Assembly (NCBI RefSeq): GCF_028583545.1
Contig: NZ_CP087106.1
Span: forward strand, 4,522,501 to 4,586,500
Length of the DNA: 64,000 nt
Direction of reading: 5' to 3'
From: Methylobacterium sp. NMS14P
GTDB taxonomy: Bacteria; Pseudomonadota; Alphaproteobacteria; Rhizobiales; Beijerinckiaceae
Shown one piece after another: positions 24,888 to 32,617 of this stretch. Within the stretch, counting starts at the first letter, position 1; each line of letters opens with the position of its first letter. The position numbers and the translations under genes were made by a program. The notes beneath the pieces were generated by a model. It had not been told where the DNA came from. It saw only the letters and a program-made list of their open reading frames with translations, and searched no databases.

Positions 24888-25190
24888 TCAGCAGGCCCCC
24901 CGAGTCGGCCCTGCAGCGAACTCCGTCTCGGTCAGCTCCGCGGTGCGCAGCACGGCAGGGCCCACGAAGTCGGCGACAGCGCGGCCCTTCTCATCGTCCG
25001 GCAGGCTGGCGATGATCTCCAGACCGACAGCGGATCCGAGCAGCAGGACATGCAGCCAGCCGGCGGCATCCTCACGGCGGGCCAGGGTGACGGTGAGAGG
25101 GCCGGCGTGCCCGTACACGGCAACCTCCTGATAGCGCGCTGTCGAGGCGTCGGCCTTCGCGGGGGGCGGCAGGGTGATGACGTTCGACAT
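24888..25190 (-). CDS. Hypothetical protein (100 aa)
   Basis: AAGGAG precedes the ATG at 25190 at good spacing. The protein reads as a small beta-alpha fold: YQEVAVYGHAGPLTVTLARR, then DAAGWLHVLLLGSAVGLEII and DEKGRAVADFVGPAVLRTAE. I do not recognise the family. Codon use is like the chromosome core. It runs towards the membrane micropeptide gene at 24737 and ends 14 bases after it, leaving no visible terminator. Confidence 0.7.
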   Translation of the reverse strand: MSNVITLPPPAKADASTARYQEVAVYGHAGPLTVTLARREDAAGWLHVLLLGSAVGLEIIASLPDDEKGRAVADFVGPAVLRTAELTETEFAAGPTRGAC

Positions 25191-25302
25191 GGTGTCTCCT
25201 TTCAGGCTCAACGGGTGAGGGTGGCTGGCTGACCGTGAATAAAGTTTTCGGCACGGAGAGGCGCCAAGGCGCGGCCGACAAACTGATTTGGCACCGCCAC
25301 AC

Positions 25303-25395
25303 GCAACAATCGAAGCAATATCGGCGCAACCGAGCTTAACCATAAGGCCGCCCCAGGACAGCCGACCCACGGCTGCACAGACAAGGGGACGAACG
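25303..25395 (+). repeat. Leader sequence of LPxHF micropeptide 3, related to 24188-24265
   Basis: See the shared order GCAACAATCGAAGCAAT ... GAGCTTAACCATAAGGCCGC ... GGACAGCCGA. It ends at the micropeptide start codon, as in the other copy. Confidence 0.5.
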
Positions 25396-25527
25396 ATGGC
25401 CACCAAGATGATGACCCGGGGCATGACCGTGACCGACCACATCGTGGCTTGGTCGATGATGTCGGGCTTGGTCCTCGCCCTCCTTCAGGTCGCGCAGACT
25501 GCGGCGCTACCGGCTCACTTCGTGTGA
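25396..25527 (+). CDS. LPxHF micropeptide 3 (43 aa, single membrane helix)
   Basis: The 43-residue peptide has a Met-rich start (ATKMMTRGMTVTDH), one hydrophobic helix (VAWSMMSGLVLALLQVAQ) and the end AALPAHFV. GGGGACGA precedes the ATG. It is the third member of the local LPxHF family, with the same 31-position core as the two copies 1.1-1.4 kb upstream. The DoxX-like gene follows 44 bases after its stop on the same strand and may be co-transcribed. Confidence 0.6.
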   Translation: MATKMMTRGMTVTDHIVAWSMMSGLVLALLQVAQTAALPAHFV

Positions 25528-25570
25528 ACCGCCCAAGCTGATCCGCAGCAGCGAGGAAGAGGGGAAAGCG

Positions 25571-25969
25571 ATGACGAGAGTCTGGGATCGGCGACGCGTC
25601 GGCGGCACGGTACTGCGCGGCCTGCTGACGGTGGTGTTCCTGGCAGCGGCCGGCATGAAGTTCGCCGCTGTGCCGTTCGAGGTCGAGGGTTTCGCCCGCT
25701 TCGGCTACCCGCTTTGGTTCATGTACGTGGTCGGCACCCTGCAGCTGTTTGGGGCGGTGCTGCTCTGGGCCCGCGGGTGCGTCGCCCTCGGAGCGGGATT
25801 GCTCGCGGTGCTCATGGCCGGTGCGGTCGGCAGCCACCTGCTCGCCGGCGATCCGGCTCTGATGCCGCTCCCCGCCTTCGTGCTCCTGATCCTGCTGAGT
25901 GGCATCGCCTACGCCTGTCGGGTTGAACTCCTGCCGTCGAGCACCGACACGGAGATGCAGCGGGCCTGA
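25571..25969 (+). CDS. DoxX-like small membrane protein
   Basis: The 132-residue protein has four membrane segments (about 12-30, 48-66, 72-90 and 97-115) and DoxX-type features: LRGLLTVVFLAAAGMKF in helix 1, then FARFGYPLWFMYVVGTLQLF. DoxX-like proteins are found with redox and thiol-metabolism genes, but most have no proven function. GAGGGGAAAGCG precedes the ATG. It follows the LPxHF micropeptide 3 gene closely on the same strand. Confidence 0.85.
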   Translation: MTRVWDRRRVGGTVLRGLLTVVFLAAAGMKFAAVPFEVEGFARFGYPLWFMYVVGTLQLFGAVLLWARGCVALGAGLLAVLMAGAVGSHLLAGDPALMPLPAFVLLILLSGIAYACRVELLPSSTDTEMQRA

Positions 25970-26189
25970 CATGGCGCTTCGCGCCTGCGGCTCAGCCACA
26001 TGGGGGTTTGGGGGATTTTGGGGGTCTGTTTCAGCCGCTACCCGTAAACTGTCATGTGCGCTCGCCTGCGTGCTCGGGTGTACGACCCGTCGAAGTTCTT
26101 CACGATGCTGCAACAGCACGGGGTGCGGGCGCGGAGCTGATCCGGCCGCACAAAGCGTCAGCTCGTCTGTCGGGACCTGGATCTGGCCC

Positions 26190-26615
26190 TTACCGCTGTC
26201 CCCCGATCAAGCCTCGCATCCTCAGGCTGTTCAGGTAGGCCCGCTGGAGAGGACACCAGAACGCGGCACCGCTCTCGCGGAGCGCCGCTGTGTCTTCGGT
26301 CTCGGCAACATTCATGGCCTTCAGCAGCCGGTCCTGACCGAAGCGGTCGAGCGACTGGGAGAAAAGCGTGGTTCCGATCTCCTGCAGTTGGGCCTGATCG
26401 ACAGCGTAGAACGGTGCGCAGTTCTGGCCGATGAGGGTCACGCGGACGATCATCCGTGCGGCCTGGTCGAGGCGAGCAGCGTCTTGAGGCAGCGCAGCTT
26501 CAGGCGCCTTGGCCGGCCCGGCGACCGCATTGCAGCTCGCGAGCGTGAAAAGGACCAGCGCCCAGCGCGCGCCTGAGAGGTGGCCGAGGGCGAGAGATCG
26601 AGCATGCCTAGCCAA
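26190..26615 (-). CDS. Hypothetical lipoprotein
   Basis: The frame encodes up to 141 residues with a signal sequence (ARWALVLFTLASC) ending in a lipobox LASC, so the mature protein would be lipid-anchored. The mature part is helical with two later cysteines (GQNCAPF, AFWCPLQ). The first possible codon is TTG at 26615 with a weak AGAAAGG upstream; a nearer start is not obvious. I do not recognise a family. It is a plausible periplasmic lipoprotein gene standing alone. Confidence 0.6.
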   Translation of the reverse strand: MARHARSLALGHLSGARWALVLFTLASCNAVAGPAKAPEAALPQDAARLDQAARMIVRVTLIGQNCAPFYAVDQAQLQEIGTTLFSQSLDRFGQDRLLKAMNVAETEDTAALRESGAAFWCPLQRAYLNSLRMRGLIGGQR

Positions 26616-26756
26616 GCCTTTCTGTAAGGCCGGCCTCTTCTGCGGGTCGTAGATCTAATCCTGCTGCTCGAGCATATTTCTAGGATGGCGAACGTCACCG
26701 CGGGTGTCGAGGCGCTGGTATTGGCCCAGCCGGCATCTTGCAGCTACAGCCTGCCC

Positions 26757-26954
26757 ATGTCCGACAAGCTCGATGCCCTCCTCGAACGCCTCAAGGCGCA
26801 CCAGCGCACCCTCATCCTGGCTATGGCCGAGCATGATGGCCTGCCGGCGCAGAGCGCGATCCGTCAGGTCGCCGAACTGGAGAACGTCATTGCCGCCGTT
26901 GAAGCAGTCGCGGCTGAGGAGACGGATCAGGCTCGGCGGAACGGAAAACACTGA
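26757..26954 (+). CDS. Small helical hypothetical protein (65 aa)
   Basis: The product is an alpha-helical 65-residue protein (KLDALLERLKAHQRTLILAM, then SAIRQVAELENVIAAVEAVA) that could form a coiled coil. An in-frame ATG at 26685 would add 24 residues of poorer character, so I prefer 26757, though neither has a strong ribosome site. The family is unknown to me. Confidence 0.55.
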   Translation: MSDKLDALLERLKAHQRTLILAMAEHDGLPAQSAIRQVAELENVIAAVEAVAAEETDQARRNGKH

Positions 26955-27268
26955 TCGGCCACCCATACCGCGACATTCAACCGCGCGTTGAGTGGTGTTC
27001 TTGAGCCATAGCCAATTACAATCTGTGTCACAGTCATAGACTTTATTTGGATCTAAATCGGTTTATATCCAGACATAAGGACGCGCCTAAGATTTCAATT
27101 CTGTAAATTTTAGTATATTATAATTATCTGGAAAATTTACCTGAAATCACATTTGGATAATATCCAGCGCATATATGATTGATCGCCACAAGCACCTAAA
27201 AATTCCTCGCAAGTCCGCTTCTGATCCCGGTTCGGTACATCGAACCCGGAGGCAAAAGGTGCGAGTTT
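26955..27268. other. AT-rich regulatory stretch upstream of the LuxR-type gene
   Basis: About 310 bases without a gene, far more AT-rich than the surroundings. It holds several related words around TTTGGATC/TATCCAG, including the near-palindrome TGGATA-A-TATCCA (27153-27165), which could be operator sites for the downstream regulator. The composition suggests horizontally acquired DNA or an H-NS/Ros-type silenced promoter; this is inference. Confidence 0.45.
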
Positions 27269-28024
27269 ATGAGTACGACCGTTGGCGTCCTGATCCTGGA
27301 TGAACCGCAAGACCTGAGCGCAACTGCGCGCGCTGCTCTGGAGCACTTGCCAGGGATCAGCTTGCTAGGCGAGACCGCCTTGGAGAACGCCGCTGATGAG
27401 CCCAGGGTCGCCGTGATCTGTCTTAGCGCGGACAAGCTTGCGGGCGGGATTGAGCGCGTTGCCGGCCTAAGGAAGCGTCGGCAGGACCTGCGCATCCTAC
27501 TGATCTTTGACGCGCTGACCGCTAGCCACTCCAAAGCTCTGTTGGACGCGGGTGCTGACGCGTTCGTTGGGCGCCCACATTCGCAGCAGGAACTGAGAGT
27601 GGCGCTTCTCGCGCTTGTGGAGGGAGCGGCTTGCCTCGTTCCCCGGGAGCAGCCAGGCGTCATGAAATCGGGCCAGAGCTGCAACTTCGGTTTGTCGCCC
27701 CGTGAAATTGACGTCCTTTGCTTCCTTTGCGCCGGATTCAGCAACAAGGAGGTCGCCCGGCGCCTGGCATTGAGTGTTCGCACTGTGGAGACCCATCGGC
27801 TCAACCTGCGGCGCAAGACCCAGACCGGCCGTTTGAAGGACCTCGTCTCGCTCGCCCGCCAGCTCGGGCTTCCCCTCCCGTCTGCTGACGAGTGGGCTTC
27901 GCAGGCCGACAAGCGGTTCGCGAAGGATGGGCGCTCTGTCGTGACCGTGACCGGCACGGAGAGGCATTCCATTCGTGCTGACATCGCTAGCCCTGCAGAA
28001 GCGACATTCTTGAGGAAGCGTTAA
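27269..28024 (+). CDS. LuxR-type response regulator with degenerate receiver
   Basis: The 251-residue protein has a receiver-like N-terminal domain (about 4-125) and a LuxR/FixJ helix-turn-helix (about 143-200; LSPREIDVLCFLCAGFSNKE, then ARRLALSVRTVETHRLNLRR). The receiver keeps the fold pattern (VGVLILDE, LLDAGADAFVGRP) but the phosphoacceptor strand reads RVAVICLSAD, with no Asp at the usual place, and the switch Lys is also not evident. It is thus likely phosphorylation-independent. A 40-residue C-terminal tail follows the DNA-binding domain. An AT-rich upstream stretch and a downstream hairpin frame it as a single-gene unit. Confidence 0.85.
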   Translation: MSTTVGVLILDEPQDLSATARAALEHLPGISLLGETALENAADEPRVAVICLSADKLAGGIERVAGLRKRRQDLRILLIFDALTASHSKALLDAGADAFVGRPHSQQELRVALLALVEGAACLVPREQPGVMKSGQSCNFGLSPREIDVLCFLCAGFSNKEVARRLALSVRTVETHRLNLRRKTQTGRLKDLVSLARQLGLPLPSADEWASQADKRFAKDGRSVVTVTGTERHSIRADIASPAEATFLRKR

Positions 28025-28119
28025 CGGCGCAAGGCGGTCGCTACGGATGGCAGCCGCCGACGGCGGTCAGCTATGTTGCGGCGTCGCTACGGCTTCTGAC
28101 AGGCGAAACCGAACGGCAA

Positions 28120-28156
28120 GCGGGCCGGCCCCCTGAGGGCTCGGCCCGCGCCTTTT
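28120..28156 (+). terminator. Rho-independent-type terminator after the LuxR-type gene
   Basis: Arms GCGGGCCG and CGGCCCGC (8 bp, perfect) enclose a GC-rich loop and are followed by GCCTTTTG. It lies about 95 bases after the LuxR stop. The rest of 28025-28461 shows no gene. Confidence 0.6.
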
Positions 28157-28461
28157 GCGCCAGCGTCGACTGTCACGCCGTTCCTGGTGCTTCCGCCTTC
28201 TCGGGCAAGGACCCAGAACGACAACGGCGCAGCAACCCGTGAGGTCACTGCGCCGCTGGATCGGGCCGCAGAGGGGCGATAGCGGCCTTGAGGAAGGGCT
28301 ACGCCCGACGCTGCCTCCGTGAGGTGCGCCCAAGCACATCCAGAAGGATGTGGCTCGGTAGCGACAGGGATCGGCCATCACCTGTGGACAGCGCGAAGCG
28401 CCCCCGATCCGTCAAGGTTCAGGAGCGAGCGTGCTGACCTCACTCCCGATCCGGCCTTGCC

Positions 28462-28575
28462 ATGTTCGCCAGCCCTCACGCCTTCGTCCTGCACCATCGC
28501 GAGCGCCTCGCCGTGCTCCTCTCGTCGGCTCTGTTCCTGGCCGGTGCGCTCCCGCTGTTCTGGGCGGTCGGGTGA
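28462..28575 (+). CDS. Possible single-span membrane peptide (37 aa)
   Basis: An ATG frame of 37 residues reads FASPHAFVLHHRERLAVLLS, then a hydrophobic run (SALFLAGALPLFWAVG). There is no good ribosome site, so evidence is limited to the membrane-helix pattern. It could be one of several membrane micropeptides in this region or a chance frame. Confidence 0.3.
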   Translation: MFASPHAFVLHHRERLAVLLSSALFLAGALPLFWAVG

Positions 28576-28637
28576 GGACCCCGGCGCACCCAGAATTCAC
28601 CTCGGCCCCCCGTTAGTAGAAGCCAGCCGATGACCGC

Positions 28638-29191
28638 TCAGGCAGCATCATCCGATGATTGCTTCCGGCGCCTCGAGCCCGGCGGACGAGGCGTCGTGTT
28701 CGTCCAGGGCATCGTGCCGTCCGGCCGCCGCGGGATCGACCGCACTTTGCCTTTGTCATCGCCCTTTCGTTCGGGACGAGGCCCCCGGCACCCGCCATCG
28801 AGCCACGCCCGGAAAGCGCGGCCGTAGATCGACTCCTCGAAGTCGTGGTCGGCTCGGACGATCATGTCGGCGATCACCCGCTCGGCCTCCTCCTTGTTGA
28901 AGAGCGCTTGGCCGAGCAGGGCGATCGTGTAGCGCCGTATCTCCTGGGGCCCTCCAGATGCGGGTTCCGATCCATGGCTCGCAGCACCGCGTGCAGCACC
29001 GCCCTGCCGACATCGTCCCGCTTCGGCGTGCCGGTCTTCAGGCGGTTCTGACGGCGCTCGCCCTCGGTCTCGGCGTGGGCATCGAGGCTGTGCTTCAGCC
29101 GCTTCGACATGCCCTTGCGGGACTTCCGGGCCGCGGGTGTCCAACCTGGGCGTCTCGAGGTGGGCTCGGGGGTCTCGTTCTCGTCCGACAT
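28638..29191 (-). pseudogene. Hypothetical gene broken by a one-base frameshift
   Basis: From the ATG at 29191 (GGAGG seven bases upstream) the protein begins SDENETPEPTSRRPGWTP and continues basic and helical (RKSRKGMSKRLKHSLDAHAE) to NPHLEGP. The frame then fails, while another frame continues the protein sensibly: PQEIRRYTIALLGQALFNKE, EAERVIADMIVRADHDFEES, to a basic C-terminus. The switch is at GGGCCCC around 28960. The joined protein would be about 183 residues; I do not recognise it. The break is either a real mutation or a homopolymer sequencing error. Confidence 0.6.
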
Positions 29192-29352
29192 AGGTGCGCC
29201 TCCGTATGAGAGGCCCCCTATCCATACCGGATCGACGCAAGACACAAACGGCCGAGCTACGGCGGGGTCTCGGCACCCCATCGGCTGATGCGGTTGGGTC
29301 ATCTGATGATGACGTGGGCGACGTTGCGTGCGTCCAGCCCGGCCGCAGACGC

Positions 29353-29769
29353 TTAGCCAGGGAGGGGCAGCCGTCGGAGCGCCTCGTACACGGCGTGACA
29401 CACGGCTAGATCGTCCTCGGGCTCGCCACCGGACGAACCGACGCCGCCCACGATCTCGTCGCCGACCAGCAGCGGCAATCCACCCGTCAGAGGTAGGCGA
29501 TCTGGAAAGGCGAGAAGCGCCGCGTTCGCCTGGATCGCTCCCTGAAGATCCTGGGTCGACGTGCGCGTGATCGCGGCCGTCCGAGCCTTCAACCAAGCCG
29601 CCTCCGGCGTGTGAAGCCGCGCGCCGTCGAGGCGTTCAAGGGCGAGTAATACGCCTGCCTCATCGACAATCGCGAACGTCACCGGAAGGCTGCGCCGTTC
29701 AGCCTCTGCGCGTCCCGCAGCCATGAGGATGCGCACGTCGGACGCATCGAGGCAGTTACGTTGATGCAT
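29353..29769 (-). CDS. GlcG/HbpS-like (heme-degrading/PduO C-terminal family) protein
   Basis: The 138-residue protein matches the GlcG/HbpS fold: a first helix DASDVRILMAAGRAEAERRS, LPVTFAIVDEAGVLLALERL (the PVTFAVVD-type strand), KARTAAITRTSTQDL, and LPLLVGDEIVGGVGSSGG with the Gly-rich loop. Members bind heme or cobalamin-like ligands or have no proven activity. The ATG at 29769 starts exactly at the conserved N-terminal helix. It stands alone; the role here is unknown. Confidence 0.88.
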   Translation of the reverse strand: MHQRNCLDASDVRILMAAGRAEAERRSLPVTFAIVDEAGVLLALERLDGARLHTPEAAWLKARTAAITRTSTQDLQGAIQANAALLAFPDRLPLTGGLPLLVGDEIVGGVGSSGGEPEDDLAVCHAVYEALRRLPLPG

Positions 29770-29908
29770 GAGACACCGTCGGATTACGGTCGTGTGAAGC
29801 CCTGAACTACCCGCCCCGGAACGCTGACTCCTCCTGCGGATCGTAGGTCTGGCCGTGCTGTGCGGGCATAAGCTCAAGATGGCGGTCGGCGGGGCGCGTG
29901 TCGAGGCG

Positions 29909-30145
29909 TCAGGCCCTGCGCATCGCCTGCGCCCGCAACTGCTCGGCTTCCTCTTGCCACGCATCCCGCTCGGTCCGCATGGCCTTGACTAGGGCGTGCA
30001 TGTTGCCGGCGTCGATCGCGGTTTCCACGAGCATGTCCTGGGCCGAGGCCAGTTCCTCCCGCAGCTCGGCGTTCTCGGCCGCCAAGGCCAGCAGGAGAGC
30101 GGCCACAACATCGCTCATCCAGGCCCCGGCGTCATCCTCAAGCAT
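29909..30145 (-). CDS. Small coiled-coil hypothetical protein (78 aa)
   Basis: The product is almost wholly helical: VAALLLALAAENAELREELA, then ETAIDAGNMHALVKAMRTER and a Gln/Glu-rich tail, with a heptad-like pattern. A nearer ATG at 30118 gives 69 residues. The segment ETAIDAGNMHALV recurs as ETAIEACNMHVLV in the gene remnant at 33481-33669, so the window holds two members of this family, one broken by an IS5 element. The function is unknown. It lies next to an AlpA-type regulator gene on the same strand. Confidence 0.55.
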   Translation of the reverse strand: MLEDDAGAWMSDVVAALLLALAAENAELREELASAQDMLVETAIDAGNMHALVKAMRTERDAWQEEAEQLRAQAMRRA

Positions 30146-30195
30146 GGGCGTGTAGCGGCGCGGGCGCCGGGCGACAACGGTAGCTCTGCCGGTGG

Positions 30196-30486
30196 CTACA
30201 AAGGGATGATCCGCTTCTTTGGGTCGTCCCAGTCCTCCCAGCCGGGGCCCTCCTCCGGGCCGCTCAGCACGTCAAAGGCGGCATCCAACTTGCGCAGATC
30301 CCAGATGACCCGACGGCCAACCCGGAAAGGCTGGGGTATCTGCCCTTCGCTCACGAGCATGTCGAACGTTGGCATGCTGACCCCGACGTACCGGCCGGCC
30401 TCGACCTGGCTCAGACCTCGTCGCGAGATGACCTCGATCCTGACGGGGGCAATCGCATTGGGATCCTCAGAGCGCCGGGGCGGCAT
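30196..30486 (-). CDS. AlpA/excisionase-like helix-turn-helix protein
   Basis: The 96-residue protein has a MerR-like winged helix: GLSQVEAGRYVGVSMPTFDM followed by EGQIPQPFRVGRRVIWDLRK. This is the pattern of AlpA/Xis-type regulators found on prophages and islands. The C-terminus is acidic and Trp-rich (GPGWEDWDDPKKR). It sits upstream of the coiled-coil gene and close to an ExoY-like gene, in a mosaic region; it may be a remnant of an integrated element, working with a recombinase such as the one at 16.6 kb. Confidence 0.8.
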   Translation of the reverse strand: MPPRRSEDPNAIAPVRIEVISRRGLSQVEAGRYVGVSMPTFDMLVSEGQIPQPFRVGRRVIWDLRKLDAAFDVLSGPEEGPGWEDWDDPKKRIIPL

Positions 30487-30522
30487 CAGTTCGCCCGCTG
30501 GTGCGCCTCGAAACTCAAGCGC

Positions 30523-31293
30523 TCACTTGCTTCCGCGTTGCGCGAGGACGGCGGGTACGGTGCGGAGCATGATGGCGAGATCTCGGTGCAGGGTCCAACG
30601 GGTGGCGTAGTCCAGATCCAGGGCCACGCGCTCGGCATAGGTCGTGTCGGAGCGGCCCGAGACCTGCCACAGCCCGGTCACACCCGGCGCCATGGCGAAA
30701 CAGGTCGGGAAGGCCCGCCCGTAGCGGGCGACTTCGGCAGGCACGATCGGGCGCGGACCGACCAAGCTCATCTCACCGCGCAGCACATTCCAGAGCTGCG
30801 GCAGCTCGTCCAGCGATGTCTTGCGCAGTACGTAGCCGATCGCGGTCACGCGCGGGTCGTCGCTGAGCTTGTGGGTGGCCGCCCACTCGGCGCGGGCCTG
30901 AGGATTGGCGGCCAGATGCGTCACCAACACGGCGTCGCCGTCCGTCACCATGGAGCGGAACTTCAGGCAGCCGAAGCGGCGTCCGTCCCGCCCCACCCGC
31001 ATGTGGCGGAAGATCGGCGCTTTGCGATCGCCGGCGTAGACGAGCGCGGCGATCAGGATCAGCAGCGGTAGGAGTAGGAACAACGCCGTGACCGCCACGC
31101 CAACATCGAGCCCGCGTTTGAACGCCCAAGCCAACCGTCTGTCTTGTGGGACCATACAAACTGTAGGCACCAAAGCTTCGGCTGCCAGGCTAATCTGTTC
31201 GGTAAATTGGTCTGCGACTCGTTCGGCTATCTCGGCAATGTCTTGCGTCGTACCGGCAGCGACGGAGACAGGAAGAACAGCCCGCGGCTCCAT
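30523..31293 (-). CDS. Sugar transferase (undecaprenyl-phosphate glycosyl-1-phosphate transferase, ExoY type)
   Basis: The 256-residue protein has a membrane helix (about 60-85, [20 protein letters not shown]) then the bacterial sugar-transferase domain: [48 protein letters not shown] and [14 protein letters not shown], and a C-terminal [17 protein letters not shown]. Such enzymes load the first sugar on undecaprenyl phosphate in exopolysaccharide synthesis. An N-terminal extension of about 50 residues precedes the membrane helix. GAGAGG precedes the ATG at 31293. No other exopolysaccharide genes are nearby, so it may be an orphan. Confidence 0.93.
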   Translation of the reverse strand: MEPRAVLPVSVAAGTTQDIAEIAERVADQFTEQISLAAEALVPTVCMVPQDRRLAWAFKRGLDVGVAVTALFLLLPLLILIAALVYAGDRKAPIFRHMRVGRDGRRFGCLKFRSMVTDGDAVLVTHLAANPQARAEWAATHKLSDDPRVTAIGYVLRKTSLDELPQLWNVLRGEMSLVGPRPIVPAEVARYGRAFPTCFAMAPGVTGLWQVSGRSDTTYAERVALDLDYATRWTLHRDLAIMLRTVPAVLAQRGSK

Positions 31294-31536
31294 GATCCGA
31301 CCTCTCAAGATAGATGACGGATGACTGGGAATAAGTGCCTCGCGTCAACGTTAACAGAATATTATGCCATAAACAACCCTTATATTGTTGTCAGCGCCTC
31401 TCTTATCGGCATTCCTCGAAGGTATCTCAGGTTGCAAAAGGATTGAAATCAAAATATCATTGCCATGTCCCAAATGTATTTACAATTCCGTGAGTGTATG
31501 CTGATTTAATCACACACCAACGCGCGAGGCACAGTG

Positions 31537-31689
31537 GTGTTTATCCTGCTTTTGTGCATTGCCTTCGTGCTTGGTGCGATTGGGTTCGCAATTGGCTTCA
31601 ACTGGAATTGGGTTGGCGCCCTAACTGGTGCTCAGCTTGGCGCAACGCTGGGTGTACTGGTTGCGGCAGCACTAAGTGCGCGATGGTAA
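31537..31689 (+). CDS. Small two-helix membrane protein (50 aa), GTG start
   Basis: A GTG at 31537 (another GTG lies just before it, GAGG upstream) opens a 50-residue frame with two hydrophobic stretches, ILLLCIAFVLGAIGFAIGF and ALTGAQLGATLGVLVAAAL, separated by NWNWVG. The pattern of Gly and Ala spacing is that of real membrane helices. The 31309-31536 stretch before it is AT-rich and holds the promoter of the divergent sugar transferase gene. Confidence 0.5.
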   Translation: MFILLLCIAFVLGAIGFAIGFNWNWVGALTGAQLGATLGVLVAAALSARW

Positions 31690-31770
31690 GCGTACGGCGC
31701 GTCTGCCTGACAGATCCTGCAGAGAATACCGCTACGCTTTCTTGACGCCGAGTGGCAGAGTGCCGCCACG

Positions 31771-32196
31771 ATGCCGATCCGCCCCCAGCACCGCTTCTTC
31801 TACCCCATCGACTGGGCGCAGCTCTCGGCCGTCATACGGTTCGGGAGGGCGAAAGGCTGCTGCGAGGGCTGCGGGCGACCGCACGGGCGCATCGTCTACC
31901 ACCTCGGCGACGGGCGCTGGTGGGATGCGGAAGCCAGCCGGTGGCGTGATGGCTGGGGCAGGCGGATCCGGGTTGCGGTAGAAGCTGACATCCTCAGGCG
32001 GGCGCGCCAGACCCGCGTGGTCCTGGCCGCCGCCCATCGGGATCACGACACCTCGAATAACGCGGACGCCAACCTCGCGGCCTTCTGCCAGCGTTGCCAC
32101 ATGATCCACGACCGGCCAGAGCATCAGCGGCGACGCTGGCGCACGTTGTTCCGCAGGAAGGCGCTCGGGGATCTGTTCGGCGGGCCCTACGTCTGA
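31771..32196 (+). CDS. HNH-nuclease-like zinc-binding protein
   Basis: The 141-residue protein has two Cys pairs, CCEGCGRPHGRIVYHL and FCQRCHMIHDRPEHQ, with AAHRDHDTSNNADANLAA between. This is the HNH layout: His/Asp-His dyad, Asn, and the final His, with a structural zinc held by the Cys pairs. HNH proteins of this size occur as phage, island or restriction-associated nucleases. It may be a nuclease, but no partner methylase is present. GC and codon use are like the core genome. Confidence 0.75.
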   Translation: MPIRPQHRFFYPIDWAQLSAVIRFGRAKGCCEGCGRPHGRIVYHLGDGRWWDAEASRWRDGWGRRIRVAVEADILRRARQTRVVLAAAHRDHDTSNNADANLAAFCQRCHMIHDRPEHQRRRWRTLFRRKALGDLFGGPYV

Positions 32197-32286
32197 AGAC
32201 TCGCTGTCATGGCACTACCGCGTTTCGCGATTACGAGGTCACGACCCCATATGCCGGTGACTCGTCTGTGAACACGGACTTCGGTC

Positions 32287-32508
32287 ATGCGGTACTATCT
32301 ACGGATCGCCCGCATGCGCCCAGAAGGCGGGGTCGACACCCACAGCGCCGTGCTTGACGCCTCGAGCATCGAAGCCGCGGTCAGCCGTTCTGTTCAGGCT
32401 GTGGATGCCTTCCTAGGCGATCGACCAGGTGTCGCGACGCTGACAAGCTCCTATCGCGGCTTGGTCTGGACGCACCGCCAGAAGATGCCTTCGATCCCGT
32501 GGCCGTAG
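32287..32508 (+). CDS. Small hypothetical protein (73 aa)
   Basis: The 73-residue product reads RYYLRIARMRPEGGVDTHSA, then VLDASSIEAAVSRSVQAVDA, then a tail with TLTSSYRGLVWTHRQ, a plausible small alpha-beta protein. I do not recognise it. It lies between the HNH gene and an IS5 element and ends 100 bases before the latter, apparently undisturbed. Confidence 0.5.
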   Translation: MRYYLRIARMRPEGGVDTHSAVLDASSIEAAVSRSVQAVDAFLGDRPGVATLTSSYRGLVWTHRQKMPSIPWP

Positions 32509-32617
32509 ACCAAGTTGGTGCAAGCAGCTTGGCTACGTGGGCGTCGAGGTAGCCATCTATGATCTCACCGCGTCATCACGGTGAGGCGCCCCTAACCTCA
32601 GCTCTCAACCCGTCCTA

